A stretch of 64,000 nt of DNA, from positions 8,928,001 through 8,992,000 of the forward strand of contig OX382263.1 of the NCBI GenBank assembly GCA_947507595.1, written 5' to 3'. The position numbers and the translations under genes are program-made. Below the pieces are notes generated by a model. The model ran no database searches and was not told where the DNA came from. It was given only the letters and a program-made list of their open reading frames with translations. How positions within the stretch are numbered: position 1 is the stretch's first letter; each line of letters starts with the position of its first letter. This DNA is from Pyralis farinalis. Taxonomy: Eukaryota; Arthropoda; Insecta; Lepidoptera; Pyralidae. Shown in pieces: positions 21,691 through 32,159 of the stretch.

Positions 21691-21990
21691 ATCCCACTGC
21701 AGGGATACAGGTCTCACTTCAACCGAAGGGCTTTAGATTATACTTCACCACGCTGCTCAAATGCGGATTGGCGGAGGCCAGTGTTTTCAAGCCACCCGAG
21801 GGCCACTGACTTACCTTAGCGACTGTCATCTATCGACAACAGCCGGGACCGACAGCTTAACGTGCACTCCGAGCACGGAGAAACTCGAGATAGATAAACC
21901 CATCCATACACAGGCGGCGGTGGACATTGCTTAACCTGTGTGTTCGATTAAAATGGCACGTGCAACGACGCTATCGAGCTCTCATATCAC
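21690..21990 (+). repeat. Repeat C, longest copy
   Basis: catcccactgcagggataca, gaagggctttag, ggcggaggccagt, cgacaacagccgggaccgac and the 130-bp block shared with 19417-19548. The inverted copy is at 39265-39545. Confidence 0.75.
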
Positions 21991-22582
21991 TGCCCATCAT
22001 TTGCTATGAAATATGCAATGAGTCATTGATTAGTAAACAAAAGGACAGGTCACAACATCAGGGTTAGCATGATACATCCCCCAATGACGTAGTGAAGCGT
22101 AGTCTCGGGTTCATAGTGCGATGAGCGATATGCGTGCCTCTGATAAGCCGACTGTGGTAAACGACGTGATAGGTCAGTAGATTTCTCACTCAACATTAAT
22201 TATAGAAATAATTGCTCTCAGGAAATAACGTGAATAGTTCCACATTTTTTCTTGATTCGCATATTTTTCATTCCTAATCTACTTTGGCATAATATGTTAG
22301 GCATAACTTTTAATCGCATAATAATTCGTCGTTATAATCGTTTTTGGCACGCTGTTTAGGTTTAAGTAATTTTGCGTCGCATAAAAGACATATTATTTAT
22401 TCATTTAATGGTTATTAGACCCAAATATCAAAAGGGTGGAATATTACCAATGAAACTAAACAAAGTTTAGTAGATTTGTAATGGTTTCATAAAATAATGC
22501 CATAAATGCCGTCTTATCAAGGAGTCACAAAGTTTCATTTTGGTGCAAAAGTAGTGAAAACGTCAGCCAGAGTATAACCAAG
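21991..22582. other. Non-coding, nothing recognised
   Basis: No matches or coding signal. Confidence 0.45.
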
Positions 22583-22810
22583 AGTCAAGTCAAGTGCGAA
22601 TCCAACTGGCATTCAACAAAAAAAATTTTTGCCTATTATAATCACATAAAAAAGTTTTGGTTTTGTGATGGAACTAGAAATTTACGGTTTTCGAATATTT
22701 TTCCTTTACTTGTGCTACATTACATTGCTGTTTACCAAATTTCATGATTTTAGGTCAACGGTTTTAATTCCCTTGCGAGTGTCAAAATATGCGCATACTT
22801 TAGTATTGGT
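22583..22810 (-). repeat. F2b fragment
   Basis: caagtcaagtgcgaatccaa, acttgtgctacattacattg, gtcaaaatatgcgcatac match 13263-13440 in the same orientation. Confidence 0.65.
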
Positions 22811-22956
22811 TCAGTAGCACAGATGGATGAGCTTGAGCAAATTAACGAACCTCGTACCGATGGGCAGCGGTTTGAGTTCACTCTCAATAATAAAAGACAA
22901 TAAAAACATATTTCCAACCTAAGAAAAATAAAATCATTAGTAGGTACGTTTTGTTT

Positions 22957-23232
22957 GACGAGCTCGGTGGCGCAGTGGTAAAACGCGCTGTTACGCTACT
23001 TTGACACCGACGCTCGTGGGTTCGATTCCCACACAGTACAAACATTTGTGTGCATGAACATGTCTGTTTGTCTTGGTCTGGGTATTTTCTATGTATAATA
23101 AGTATGTATTTACAAAAAAAAAATATTTACGTATGTTTATCAGTTTTCTAGTACCCATAACACAAGCTTCGCTTACTTTGGGGCTAGATGGCGCTGTGTA
23201 ATTTGTCCGACAATATTTATTTATTATTTATT
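22957..23232 (+). repeat. SINE A1, full length
   Basis: Head gacgagctcggtggcgcagt, box B ggttcgattcc at 23018, then the A1 tail (tatttacaaaaaaaaaatat, gggctagatggcgctgtgta, caatatttatttatt). Confidence 0.9.
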
Positions 23233-23289
23233 TGTTACTACAAAGTAGTGAATCCCACTTACACTAATTACTATCATACAATAAAATTA

Positions 23290-24372
23290 CACCAATAAAA
23301 AATGTTTAGATGTAACAAATGATAGCTATCTCGGTCTCTGATAATAACGTGTATAACCGCAATTTTGGTCGATTACAGCTTGCAAGCGTGAACCCATAGA
23401 GTTTATTATATACCCATAGAGTCTATTAAATTCTCACATATATTGGAACCCCGTGTAGAATCCCCTTTGCACCAATGCCCCATAAATTTTCAATCGAGTT
23501 TAAATTCGACGATTTCGCAGGCCAAGAAATAGTCCAAATGCACAATTATGGAACGGTGTAAGGGACAATTGTCATGTACGAGCGTTATCAATGACACGTC
23601 CACTACAGGGAAAACATTTCGCACAGTGGACAACATGGCATCCGTCAGCACATCTATTTGCTTGACTGGGAACTAAAGTTAGTTCTCCTGGGCCTGCGGC
23701 ATTCATCCATCGCCAGATGTTTACTGTTATATGACCAGGATACACAGTTAGGTACAACGTGACCACTGTTATAACGCGTATTATTTCTACGCCACGGCGC
23801 CACTCGCCCGTGTTGGCTAGATTTGAAAGTCTTCTCATCACTGAAGATGACGTTGCTCCAGTCGAAATTTCTGTATTCCAAAGCGAACTGAAAGAAAGAA
23901 AAAAATCGTGTTCTTTTATGGATTTCGGTTAGCACTGGCTTAATAGCATGTCGTCGATAATGCAGAACTTCACTATGGAGTGCACGGCTCACTGTTCGCA
24001 AAGATGTATCAAACAATACTGCGTAATATGTGGTTGGGATGAAGCCATTTTCTTTATAACTTTGCACCATACGTTGACGCTGGTCTAAGTCAATATGGGG
24101 TTTTCTGCCAGATCTACTGTGATGTTCCAACGAACCCTCCTCTTGAAACCGTCTTACCCATAAAGCAATAGTCTTTACCTGTAAGAGAAATATGTTTATT
24201 ATTTTTGTGTTTCAATAGCCATGGGTAATAAAGTAAATAACGAACAGTGAATTAAAACATTATTTACGTTTAAGCTAGTGTCTCTAGAATGTTCAGTATA
24301 ATTTAGGCTTCGATTATGTAAAGCCATAATTTGGGCCCTCGCAGCCATATCAATATTAGAACGCGAACTCAT
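23290..24372 (-). pseudogene. Tc1/mariner transposase, split by an 89-bp intron, inactive
   Basis: Exon 1 starts at ATG 24372 and ends at 24268 (35 codons, phase 0). The sequence then has gt at 24267-24266 and ctcttacag ending at 24179. Exon 2 starts at 24178 with VKTIALWVRRFQEEGSLEHH and stays in frame. It holds the DNA-binding region (SGRKPHIDLDQRQRMVQ), the first catalytic Asp in VIFSDEKTFKSS, and WRWMNAAGPGEL. Frameshifts near 23830 and 23500 follow. The second Asp is in VHDNCPLH. The third box reads SSNLNSIENLWG where relatives have SPDLNPIENLWG, so Asp has become Asn, and the spacing between the last two is short. No terminal inverted repeats were found with certainty. Confidence 0.8.
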
Positions 24373-25505
24373 ATTAAAAATAAATCTTAAAAACTCGTTA
24401 AACGCTGGTGACTGAACTCACTCGAAGAAAGTAAAGAACGACAGCGTTATGATTGAGCAAAGAGATGTCATTTTTATACAATCAATATTAAACTACCCTC
24501 GATTCTTTTGAGATCTATGATGCAGATTATAGTCGCTTATAATCTCAACATAAACAATTACAACGGCATAAATAGTAGGGTAATTTCAGCGTAATGCGTC
24601 ACGGCGCAGTTGTCTAATGCTATTGAAACGAACGATAAATTTTATGCTACTGAGATCGAATCCTAGCCGTCGCGTGTCTCAGCATAATAAAGTTTTTGAT
24701 TAAAAGAATTTGTGATGAAATGAAATAAAATAGTAACTAGCAAATAACGAGATACTTCAATGAAAGCATATTTTTTTTATTTCCAACAAATACTAGCACC
24801 ATTTATGGTATCTAAACCAAACCAATAAATTAATTTATAGATACAACTGTATCACTACAGTTGACATTGAAACCAAACCACTTTGTTATGGAAATATCCA
24901 TGCAGAATTGACCGCGCGCGTACATATAATTTTTATTAAGATTACATTACTTCATGAAAAAATAAATGCATTTGTAACCGAACTTATGGCCTAACAAGGC
25001 ATATAAAGTTACTTTATTATGGCAAACATTAAATTAACATCCTGTTCTTTTACTGTATTTAGTTGTGATCAGCCAACTATTCGGATATATTATTTTGTCC
25101 TGATGAAAATAATGTTTTTATCGTCGTGAGTTTATTAAATTAAAATTCAGAATAATTATTATACTAAAAAAAGTATGCCTATTAACATTATGGTTTAGAA
25201 AAATATACTAATTTGATCGTATGGTAAAAGTAGTTATGGTAAAAAAGCATGATTAACCACTTATGCATAATTATTATTATGCGTAACTAGCATTAGCGTA
25301 AGTTGTTACTTATCCTTCCACATATTGTCATAATGTATGTTTTATGTCACGATAAATTATGATCATAAATTTTATGCGAATCAATAGTGGAGCCTTCCTA
25401 ATTTATTGATACTAGTGAGGTTCGACACATTAAAATTTTGAAAAAGATTCTGAATTTAATTTGGATCAGAAATCCGAAATTCGTGTCTTCGGAGTAACAT
25501 ATTTA
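24373..25505. other. Non-coding, nothing recognised
   Basis: AT-rich single-copy-looking DNA, over 1.1 kb, without coding frames. It may include the undetected 5' end of the Tc1-like element. Confidence 0.4.
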
Positions 25506-25509
25506 TCAG

Positions 25510-25685
25510 TTGAACAGCGCTGAAGAATAGCATCGTAAGGAAACCCACGTGTCTAAGAAAGACATGTGACCTTACCTAAGAAACATCTGGTTGTCCCTCT
25601 AGGTTGTGAAGGTCTGACGGCAGTCCTTAGGTTTAGGTAGCGGATCCCACCAATCTCAAGAGGAATCATGAGGAAGAAGACTGAT
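25510..25685 (+). repeat. Repeat B
   Basis: gtaaggaaacccacgtgtc, gacatgtgaccttacctaag and gttgtgaaggtctgacggca. Confidence 0.75.
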
Positions 25686-25944
25686 TATGAAATGGAGCGA
25701 CTGTTAGACTGTCAGACCTCCACGTATGCTAAAAATATAAAATGATATAGTAGGTATATTAGAAACGCCCAAGTTTATTGTAAGTACTTATTGCGAAATT
25801 TCCCAGCGGTTGAATATTTAGTTTCAAGTAATTGCATGTTAGAAGCGCTATCTAACAAACATTTGTACATAATCTATTTGTCTTTGCAAAGAACATATAT
25901 ACAGCGTTAGATAAAACCTCGATTACGTTTATATCTGTTATTTA

Positions 25945-26061
25945 GACGCGGCAGAGGAGCTGCTGTACATGGTGGGACAATTGCAAAACCCGGATATCCG
26001 GTTTGTGTTCGGTCTCAGAAAATTTGACAACGTGTCCGAATTTCGTTCTCAATTGAAGTAG
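25945..26061 (+). CDS. Candidate terminal exon of an unknown host gene
   Basis: A clean 38-codon frame ends in TAG at 26059-26061 and reads DAAEELLYMVGQLQNPDIRF then VFGLRKFDNVSEFRSQLK. It is GC-richer than its surroundings. A pyrimidine-bearing acceptor (atctgttatttag) ends at 25945, after which the exon would start in phase with the first codon completed from the previous exon. The peptide is amphipathic and charged like a real protein end. No family is recognised. No matching sequence occurs elsewhere in the window, unlike the transposon fragments. The upstream exon would lie beyond the repeats to the left. It could instead be the end of an unrecognised mobile element. Confidence 0.4.
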   Translation, partial: DAAEELLYMVGQLQNPDIRFVFGLRKFDNVSEFRSQLK

Positions 26062-26089
26062 CTACCTATTCGTCTTCGCAAAAATGTGC

Positions 26090-26415
26090 ACTTATGAACC
26101 TTTCTATATATTTTTTCTAATAATCCCAGCTCTCCCCAATACTTCAGTTCTCGCCACCCGCCATACGATCTTTCACCAGTGGGACACTTTGTACAAAAGT
26201 CGTCTGATACCTCTGTCTCACCTATTTCTACCGCCAAGTAGCTATATTTATATAGCTGTGTTCCCGTTTGAAGGGTGAGATATGGCAGAGAAATTACTGG
26301 GTACTGTGACGAAACAGTCTTAAGACACAGGATTGGCAGCGGGCGAGTAACATTCCCGTGGTGCGCTGCGGTGACCGCTTGACATCTAAAGCGGGCCGCA
26401 TGCTTGTCCGCCAAT
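26090..26415 (+). repeat. Unclassified interspersed repeat with LINE-like tail
   Basis: ctccccaatacttcagttct, gtacaaaagtcgtctgatac, ctatttctaccgccaagtag and an end gcgggccgcatgcttgtccg. These phrases are typical of a widespread lepidopteran LINE 3' region. No other copy is in the window. Confidence 0.45.
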
Positions 26416-26424
26416 ATAGTTGCA

Positions 26425-26588
26425 TACAAAAAAAGATCTCGACGCCTCTGTCACATCCAAACTTTAATTCTTTCACTGTTCATGCAGCGCTGCTCTGGAA
26501 CAAACTACCTCCACAAATAAGGGATTGTTTATTAGTCACAATTAAAAATAACGATAAAAGAATAGATTTTTCTCAAATGGCGGGATAG
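26425..26588 (+). pseudogene. LINE ORF2 C-terminal fragment
   Basis: HPNFNSFTVHAALLWNKLPP then QIRDCLLVTIKNNDKRIDFS resembles the last 50 residues of CR1/jockey RT proteins (VRLWNSLP motif). It ends in a stop at 26586. Confidence 0.55.
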
Positions 26589-26689
26589 ATATGAAACATT
26601 GTAATGTATTTATTTATATGTATATAAGTATGGCTTCGTTCTCTTAGCGTTTTCCTGTTTCCCAATCTACAAGGATAGGCGAGGGCCGC

Positions 26690-27080
26690 TACCTCACCCT
26701 AACGCTTTGGCGGAGATATTGATTTTTACATGGAGCGACTGCCGTCAGACCTCCACAACCCAGAGGGAAAACCAGATCATTCTTAGGTAAGGTTACACGT
26801 CTTCCCAAATACATTTTCTTGGACGTGAGAGTTTCCTCACGATATTTTCCTTCTCCGCTGAGCTAGTGATAAATATGTAATATCGCTAACCGTAAATTTA
26901 GAAAGTTCCAATATGTAAAATCATGTTAGAATTGTATATTTTTTTTAAATTTCGATTGACAAGAACATACAAGTTTTACATAAATCCGAAAATATAAATT
27001 TAGTGGTATATGACAGGATTGGAACTGTGGACCTGTTGCTCAATAGGCCGATTCCTTATCCACTGGGGTGTCACTTTAGG
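26690..27080 (-). repeat. Repeat B, with internal duplication
   Basis: Starts with gacctccacaacccagaggg, gtttcctcacgatattttcc, then ctgagctagtgataaatatg, a 60-bp AT insertion and a second aatccgaaaatataaattta. Ends with the head complement (ggattggaactgtggacc). Confidence 0.75.
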
Positions 27081-27410
27081 TCTATTCATTAATGAGGAAT
27101 TCAATAGCGCATCATCTCATGCATTGGTCTCAGTGTGTCGTGAACCTATCTATTGAGACGGCCATGCACATGTCACGTTTTCCTACAGCTGAGGAAGCTG
27201 ATACGAATTATGTATTCCATTGTCATAGTTGCCGAAGTGTGATAAACTATGATGTCTATTAAAACATTACTTACGTGAGACATGAGCTATGTAAACATTT
27301 GACTGTTGAATGAATATAAAATAAAATTTCTTTATTTCATACCATGTAGTCCATTCAAAGCAGAGTCATTATTGAATTGCATATTAGGAAATTATTAAAT
27401 TACTATTTAA
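27081..27410. other. Non-coding, nothing recognised
   Basis: Single-copy-looking sequence. Confidence 0.4.
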
Positions 27411-27590
27411 AAAATGGTGGTAGGTTGTGTGCTGCCGCTGTCTCTCTTCTACTCGGACGCATCGGCCGATGGAGTGGAAGAGAGACAGACAAGCCGAACG
27501 CTCGCTTGCACGCTCGGCTCAGGCGGAAAGTGACACTTTTTCGTGCGTGTTGCCGGCGTTCATCGATTTATAAGACGTTATCACGTCAAA
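27411..27590 (+). repeat. Repeat F3
   Basis: ggtaggttgtgtgctgccgc, gcatcggccgatggagtgg and gccggcgttcatcg. An inverted longer copy is at 32655-32935 and a deleted copy is at 51700-51890. Confidence 0.75.
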
Positions 27591-27639
27591 CTTAAATTAT
27601 TTCGAGTTGTGCAGATGAATTATGTCACGTTAGCATAAC

Positions 27640-27940
27640 AGAGTGCAATTTAGATCAAATTGCACCTGCTTTGTGTGCTTCCGCCACCAATTAGTTTATG
27701 CGGCCTAGCGCCGGCCGGCACCCACCCACTACTGTTAGTACGTGCAACATGCCGACGCTGCCATGGCTGCTCCGGTAGTATCTGCCTCGGCGGCTGCGGT
27801 CATCCGCCATCTGGAACAGAATCCGCATGCCCCCACCACTACCGTCGCTGCCACGACTGGCCTGGTTGTCGCTGCGACACGTGTTTCGCCTCTCCACGAG
27901 GCATCATCAGGCGTTGTATACGTTAATCGTAAGAATATCA
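27640..27940 (-). repeat. Repeat P, GC-rich copy
   Basis: GC-rich island (about 27690-27900) with ggaacagaatccgcatgccc and gtttcgcctctccacgaggc. The several 60-90-codon frames crossing it on both strands are the expected result of GC-rich sequence, not genes. Confidence 0.5.
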
Positions 27941-28079
27941 TGCTACAAGTGACAAATCCATCGCAGTGCCGTCCCTTATATTGAATTGAGGGTGGGGGTG
28001 GATGGTGTGAGCGAAAAGATATTTAATAGTGGGGAATGGTTTACGTCAATCTGTTTGTTCATGAGAGTAATTTTAGAAT

Positions 28080-28345
28080 TTTTATGTTTATTAATTTCTA
28101 ATAAAATTGTTCCCTAATATTTAGTTTTAAACGTTTGTCTATGGTGTGTAAAATTTGATATGTATTAGTGGGGGATAAGTTATGTCCTGTCTATGAGATG
28201 CTCGGCGAAGTGTGACCTTTCTGGGCGATTGTTTTTATACGCCGATACGTGTTCGTAAAATCGTGTTATAAAGTTACGACCAGTTTGACCGATATAAACG
28301 TGTTCACATTCATCACAGAACAGCTTATAGACGCCGATTTTTTCC
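28080..28345 (-). pseudogene. Penelope-like GIY-YIG endonuclease fragment
   Basis: The minus strand from 28341 reads KIGVYKLFCDECEHVYIGQT then GRNFITRFYEHVSAYKNNRP and ends RSHFAEHLIDRT before TAA at 28180-28182. The GVY, CxxC, YIGQTGR, R and EH positions fit the zinc-linked GIY-YIG domain of Penelope-like retroelements. A two-base loss relative to 11841-12056 puts the stop in frame, after which the homologous C-terminal coding continues to about 28080. The RT that should precede it (28346 onward) is not recognisable. Confidence 0.8.
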
Positions 28346-28910
28346 TTTCAAGATTTCCAAAAGATATACTCTCACCGGTGCCTCTACTTCTTGAAAAAGA
28401 CAATAAACTGGCTTAAACTGACTGGCTGGTACGTTTCATAAGTAGGAACTTCGCAGGTTTTTGTATTCATTGTAGACTTCTCGAGTCCATTTAACAGAAT
28501 CAAACCAATCAACCACTTTCTTGATTATTTCCTATCGATGTATATATTGTCAGGATATTTGTCAGTATCCTTATGATGCAATAACGCGTTTAACATAAGT
28601 TTTGTTCCACACATATGTCTAAAATTAGCTCTCCGGAATCAATCACTCTCTCTTATCTCTCCATATGTATCAAGAATAGTCTCTTAACTATTTCGCTATT
28701 TCGAGTAGAGGACCCGACATTAATAAACTGAATTAAGAAGAATAAGAAAACTACCCTGATTACTTGCTTATTGACATTACTGAACATCATGGATGGTATC
28801 ACCAACTAGACCTTTTCATGCTGAACACAGAAAATGTGAGAGCAAGATAGTACTTAAAGATACAATTTGTCAAAATTTGACCTTTTTAATTTGTTTGTTT
28901 ATAAGACTTT
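28346..28910 (-). other. Possible decayed Penelope RT region
   Basis: Lies where the RT of the element above should be. Short open pieces such as VVDWFDSVKWTREVYNEYK-like sequence occur, but no catalytic box was found. Confidence 0.25.
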
Positions 28911-28960
28911 ATTGGCGGTGATAGAAATCATCGAGAGGAAACCCGCACGTCCAAAAAAGA
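28911..28960 (+). repeat. Repeat B fragment fused to SINE A2
   Basis: gagaggaaacccgcacgtcc is joined at an A run to the SINE A2 middle. Confidence 0.6.
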
Positions 28961-29231
28961 CGCATCAAAGCAGCCTGTCTGGGGAAGTACCTCCTCCTCA
29001 CAGAAAACCGCAGCCAAATAACAACTCCCTAGACTAGGCTAGACTCCCAGGTTGTTGTGATCCTGCGTGTGAGTGAGGTCACCAGTAAGCTCCCAAGGAG
29101 TTGCTGTGTAAGCAACAGAGGAGGCATCACGCGAGTGATACTTAATATATCTCAAGCGTTAATAAGGCTAATGTGCCCGCTTTACATCAGTGGGCAGTAT
29201 ACTAGTATGCCTCCCGATGTAGTATAAAAAA
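28961..29231 (+). repeat. SINE A2, 5'-truncated
   Basis: Begins at gacgcatcaaagcagcctgt and ends at tagtataaaaaaag. Carries a small duplication ccctagactaggctagactc. Confidence 0.85.
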
Positions 29232-29269
29232 AGAAGGAGTTTGTAAGACTTTATTGTACAATAATGAAC

Positions 29270-29430
29270 ATTAAAATAATAATACTGAGTAGAGTAGATA
29301 ACCTAGGGGATAAATAATCAATTAACCGATGGTTCCTGTATTGAATCGAGGCGGTGGCATGTATCACTTAATTTACACTTTCGTGTTTATGTACTCGTAC
29401 ATCGGGACGAAACCTCCACGTCCAAAAAAT
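29270..29430 (+). repeat. Repeat B head
   Basis: gatggttcctgtattgaatcg is a decayed box B, followed by ggcatgtatcact and gaaacctccacgtcc. Confidence 0.55.
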
Positions 29431-29452
29431 TTCATTTTATTAAAAATTTTAA

Positions 29453-29893
29453 CAAAAAAAAACCGACTCAATAGACAATTTTGTACGATTTAGACGGCAA
29501 CAAATTATTGAATCGGCCACACGACGATAGATCATTGGTGGAAATGATAAAGCTACGCAATCTGTCTTCGACTCAACATCGAAGAGTTTCAATGATACTT
29601 CTGAATGCGAATTCTCGATATATATTTTTTTTGCTATAAATACTGAAATCGTTATGTGCGCCTATGATATTTGAGGAGTTTACTCAAATCTTCATGAACC
29701 CCACTATCAAAGCTGAATTTTATGATATGAAAAAAAATGGGACCAATCTGGAAGACTTCAAAAAAAAAGATCAAATAAAAAAGGTTTTTTTCAAATCATT
29801 TCATAAATGACGGAGTTATGAAGTAACAAACATTAAAAAGATAACCATACAGCCGAATTGAGAACCTCCTCCTTTTTGGAGTCGGTTAAAAAG
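29453..29893 (-). repeat. Repeat with aaccgactc termini
   Basis: Ends are aaaaaccgactc (29457) and gagtcggttaaaaa (29879-29892), inverted. The body contains gagaacctcctcc near one end. The layout suggests a non-autonomous family. Only one copy is present here. Confidence 0.5.
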
Positions 29894-29894
29894 T

Positions 29895-30060
29895 CGTATG
29901 ACTTAATGTAGTCTGGTTTTCCTCCTGGGTTGTGTACGTCTGACGGCAGTCGCTCCATGTCAATATTAGTCTTCTTTCTAGAATTATTCCATTTCCTAAT
30001 CCACTAGGATTGGCGGGGTCCGCTACCTAAGCTAAAGTGTTTGGCAGCGACCGATTTTGA
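29895..30060 (+). repeat. Repeat B fragment
   Basis: gggttgtgtacgtctgacgg, cactaggattggcggggtcc. Confidence 0.65.
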
Positions 30061-30087
30061 TAAGCTTAAGTATAACGTTAGCAGAGT

Positions 30088-30372
30088 TTTATTAATCTAT
30101 AACTTCACGCCAAATCCCTTGCGGGGTAGGCAGAGACAACCGAGCGCTACGTGACTCGATCCTTAAATATCTCACTCGCTTCTTTAACATTCATTGCTCT
30201 TCTCATGCACGCTCGCCGGTTTCTAGGGCTGCTGACATCACCTTCTGATAGAACACGACCAATTTGGTCATGGTAGGTGAGTCTTGGACTTCCTCGACTC
30301 CTACATCCTTCCACTTTTGCATTGTATATCTGCTTCGTCATCTTTCATCCTGCATTCTTTCTACATGTCCGA
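30088..30372 (-). pseudogene. LINE-R C-terminal fragment
   Basis: Minus strand reads MTKQIYNAKVEGCRSRGSPR then LTYHDQIGRVLSEGDVSSPR, with 3' UTR cgccaaatcccttgcggggt. Open for 64 codons, one of the better copies. Confidence 0.85.
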
Positions 30373-30471
30373 TCCAACAATAAACATACGTAAATACATT
30401 TTTTTTTTTGTAAATACATACGTATATAATATAAAATAGTTTTATTAAAAACACTTTTATCCTGTTATTTC

Positions 30472-30566
30472 GATCCAGAGGTGAGTAAGGATCGAGTCAC
30501 GTAGCCCTCAGTACTCTCTGCCTACCCCGCAAGAGTTTTGGCGTGAAGTTATAGATAGATAGAACT
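30472..30566 (+). repeat. LINE-R 3' tail with GATA run
   Basis: ctctctgcctaccccgcaag then gaagttatagatagatag. Confidence 0.75.
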
Positions 30567-30705
30567 TTTAATTCTGAAGGAATTACATAAAAGTTCTATT
30601 TATCTATAACTTCACTAATTATTTCTCTAAGCAAGAAAGTTACTTAAATTAAATTATACAATATCTTATTATAATTATCCTAATAGGGATCTCATCGAGT
30701 CAAAT

Positions 30706-30880
30706 ATAAATCTATATATATAAAAATGAATGTTTGTCTGTATGTGCTCTATGGACTCAAAAACGGCTGGGCAGATTTTCATGAAATTTTCAGTTTATCT
30801 TCAGGTTAGCCGAGCAGGTGATCTTGTGAAGTTTGGTAGCGATCATATCACCCGTGCGAAGCCGGGGCGGATAGCTAATT
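30706..30880 (-). repeat. ccccggcttcgcac repeat, inverted copy
   Basis: tgtttgtctg...ggactcaaaaacggctgggc to gcgaagccggggcggatagc, matching 9731-9899. Confidence 0.75.
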
Positions 30881-31122
30881 AATAAAATAAATATTGTCGG
30901 ACAAATTGCACAGCGCCGTCTTGCCCCAAAGTAAGCGAACCTTGTGTTATAAACATACGTAATTACATTTTTTTTTTGTAAATACATACTGATATAATAG
31001 AAAATACCCAGACCTAAATAAACAGACGTGTTCATGCACGCAAATGTTTGTCCTGTGTGAGAATCGAACTAACGAGCGTTGGTGTCAAAGTGGCGCTTCA
31101 CAACTAGGCCACCGAACTAGTC
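30879..31122 (-). repeat. SINE A1, full length
   Basis: ttgtcggacaaattgcacag to the head complement ggccaccgaactagtc. It starts right at the preceding repeat. Confidence 0.85.
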
Positions 31123-31302
31123 CCAATGGGATTTAATCCGCTTGTTTATATTAAAAAGACTGTACGGACCCCTAAACACGAAGCTAAACGTACGATTACC
31201 CGACCGATCTAAACATTGCCTACATAGATAAGTATTATCAGCACCAACGTCATCCAAACTCAGGCAGTTGCCAATAAACTGCGTAACCATTCGCACGTAC
31301 AC
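31117..31302 (-). other. Unrecognised ORF
   Basis: 61 codons with CRQCLDRSGN and FSFVFRGPYS. Composition is coding-like, but it has no known motif. An acceptor-like ttattttag precedes it on its own strand. Weak candidate exon. Confidence 0.2.
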
Positions 31303-31707
31303 AAATAACGTTCTAAAATAACACAGTGTTAGTAAACAGATTCTTTTTGACGAAAAGTTGCTTTGATAAAAGCATTGTTGGTACAGTGCATGAATTTAAT
31401 ACGGAGTTATGTGTGATTTTGTGTAATTTCTATGAAGATAATCAACGATTAGTGATAAATAGTTGTATTTCGATGGTTTTGTGTTGATTGTTTTGTGATT
31501 TATCCGCGTACGGTTTGAAAATTGGTTGCTAGATAAAGGGTATGGTATATTTTGATAATTATACACAAAACAAAATTTAGGTATGTTTTTCTATATAACA
31601 TTCGATGTTTTGGTGAACAAAATTTGATGTTTTGGTAAATAAGAACTGATGCAATCAAGGAAGTATTGCAATTTAGTTGCAAACTTATTAGTTGTGTTGC
31701 TAGTTTC
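31303..31707. other. Non-coding, nothing recognised
   Basis: AT-rich single-copy-looking DNA. Confidence 0.4.
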
Positions 31708-31790
31708 ATAGGCTACGGCTACATGTCATAGGCTACGGCAACTGTTTCCCATCGGGCTGATCGTATGTGTGTTTACGTTGGGAAGTATAC
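31708..31790 (+). repeat. LINE-J/SINE A2-type tail fragment
   Basis: cataggctacggc occurs twice (31709, 31727), followed by aactgtttcccatcgggctg. Confidence 0.5.
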
Positions 31791-31792
31791 TA

Positions 31793-32157
31793 GACAAGCT
31801 CGGTGGCGCAATGGTTAGTAGCTACATTGACACCAACGCTCGTGAGTTCGATTGCCACACAGGACAACTATTTGTGTGCTTGAACATATCTGCTTGATCG
31901 CAGCCAAATAACAACTCCCTAGTCTGCTACTAACTTAACTCACTAAATAGCTCAATAGTAGGAACATATTAACCCTCTAGGGCCTAGAGGGTTAATATGT
32001 TCCTACTATTGAGCTATTTAGTGAGTTAGGTTAGTAGCAGAGGTGACATCACGCAAGTGATACTTAACGTGTTGAAGGCGTTTATAGGCTACGGTAGCCA
32101 ATTTACACTAGATTTGCCGTATGCTTTTAAATGCCTCCCAACATTGGTTAAAAAAAT
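31793..32157 (+). repeat. SINE A2 containing a large palindrome
   Basis: Normal head and tail, but the segment between ccaaataacaactccctag and tagcagaggtgacatcacgc is replaced by a 117-bp palindrome. Confidence 0.85.
31924..32040. repeat. 117-bp near-perfect palindrome
   Basis: 58-bp arms are reverse complements with one mismatch (near 31936/32028) and a one-base centre at 31982 (ctctag-g-gcctagag). Confidence 0.95.
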
Positions 32158-32159
32158 GG

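Noticed and set aside
21438..21809. 123-codon reading frame
   Set aside because: Composed of repeat B complement followed by repeat C.
22957..23040. tRNA gene
   Set aside because: Box A and box B are present but the cloverleaf stems do not pair, and the sequence recurs about 30 times with SINE tails.
23290..24450. Terminal inverted repeats of the Tc1-like element
   Set aside because: Only a weak, gapped similarity between the flanks was visible, not enough to set borders.
27660..27984. Several GC-rich reading frames on both strands
   Set aside because: They overlap each other in a GC-rich dispersed repeat; none has a recognisable domain or is favoured over the others.
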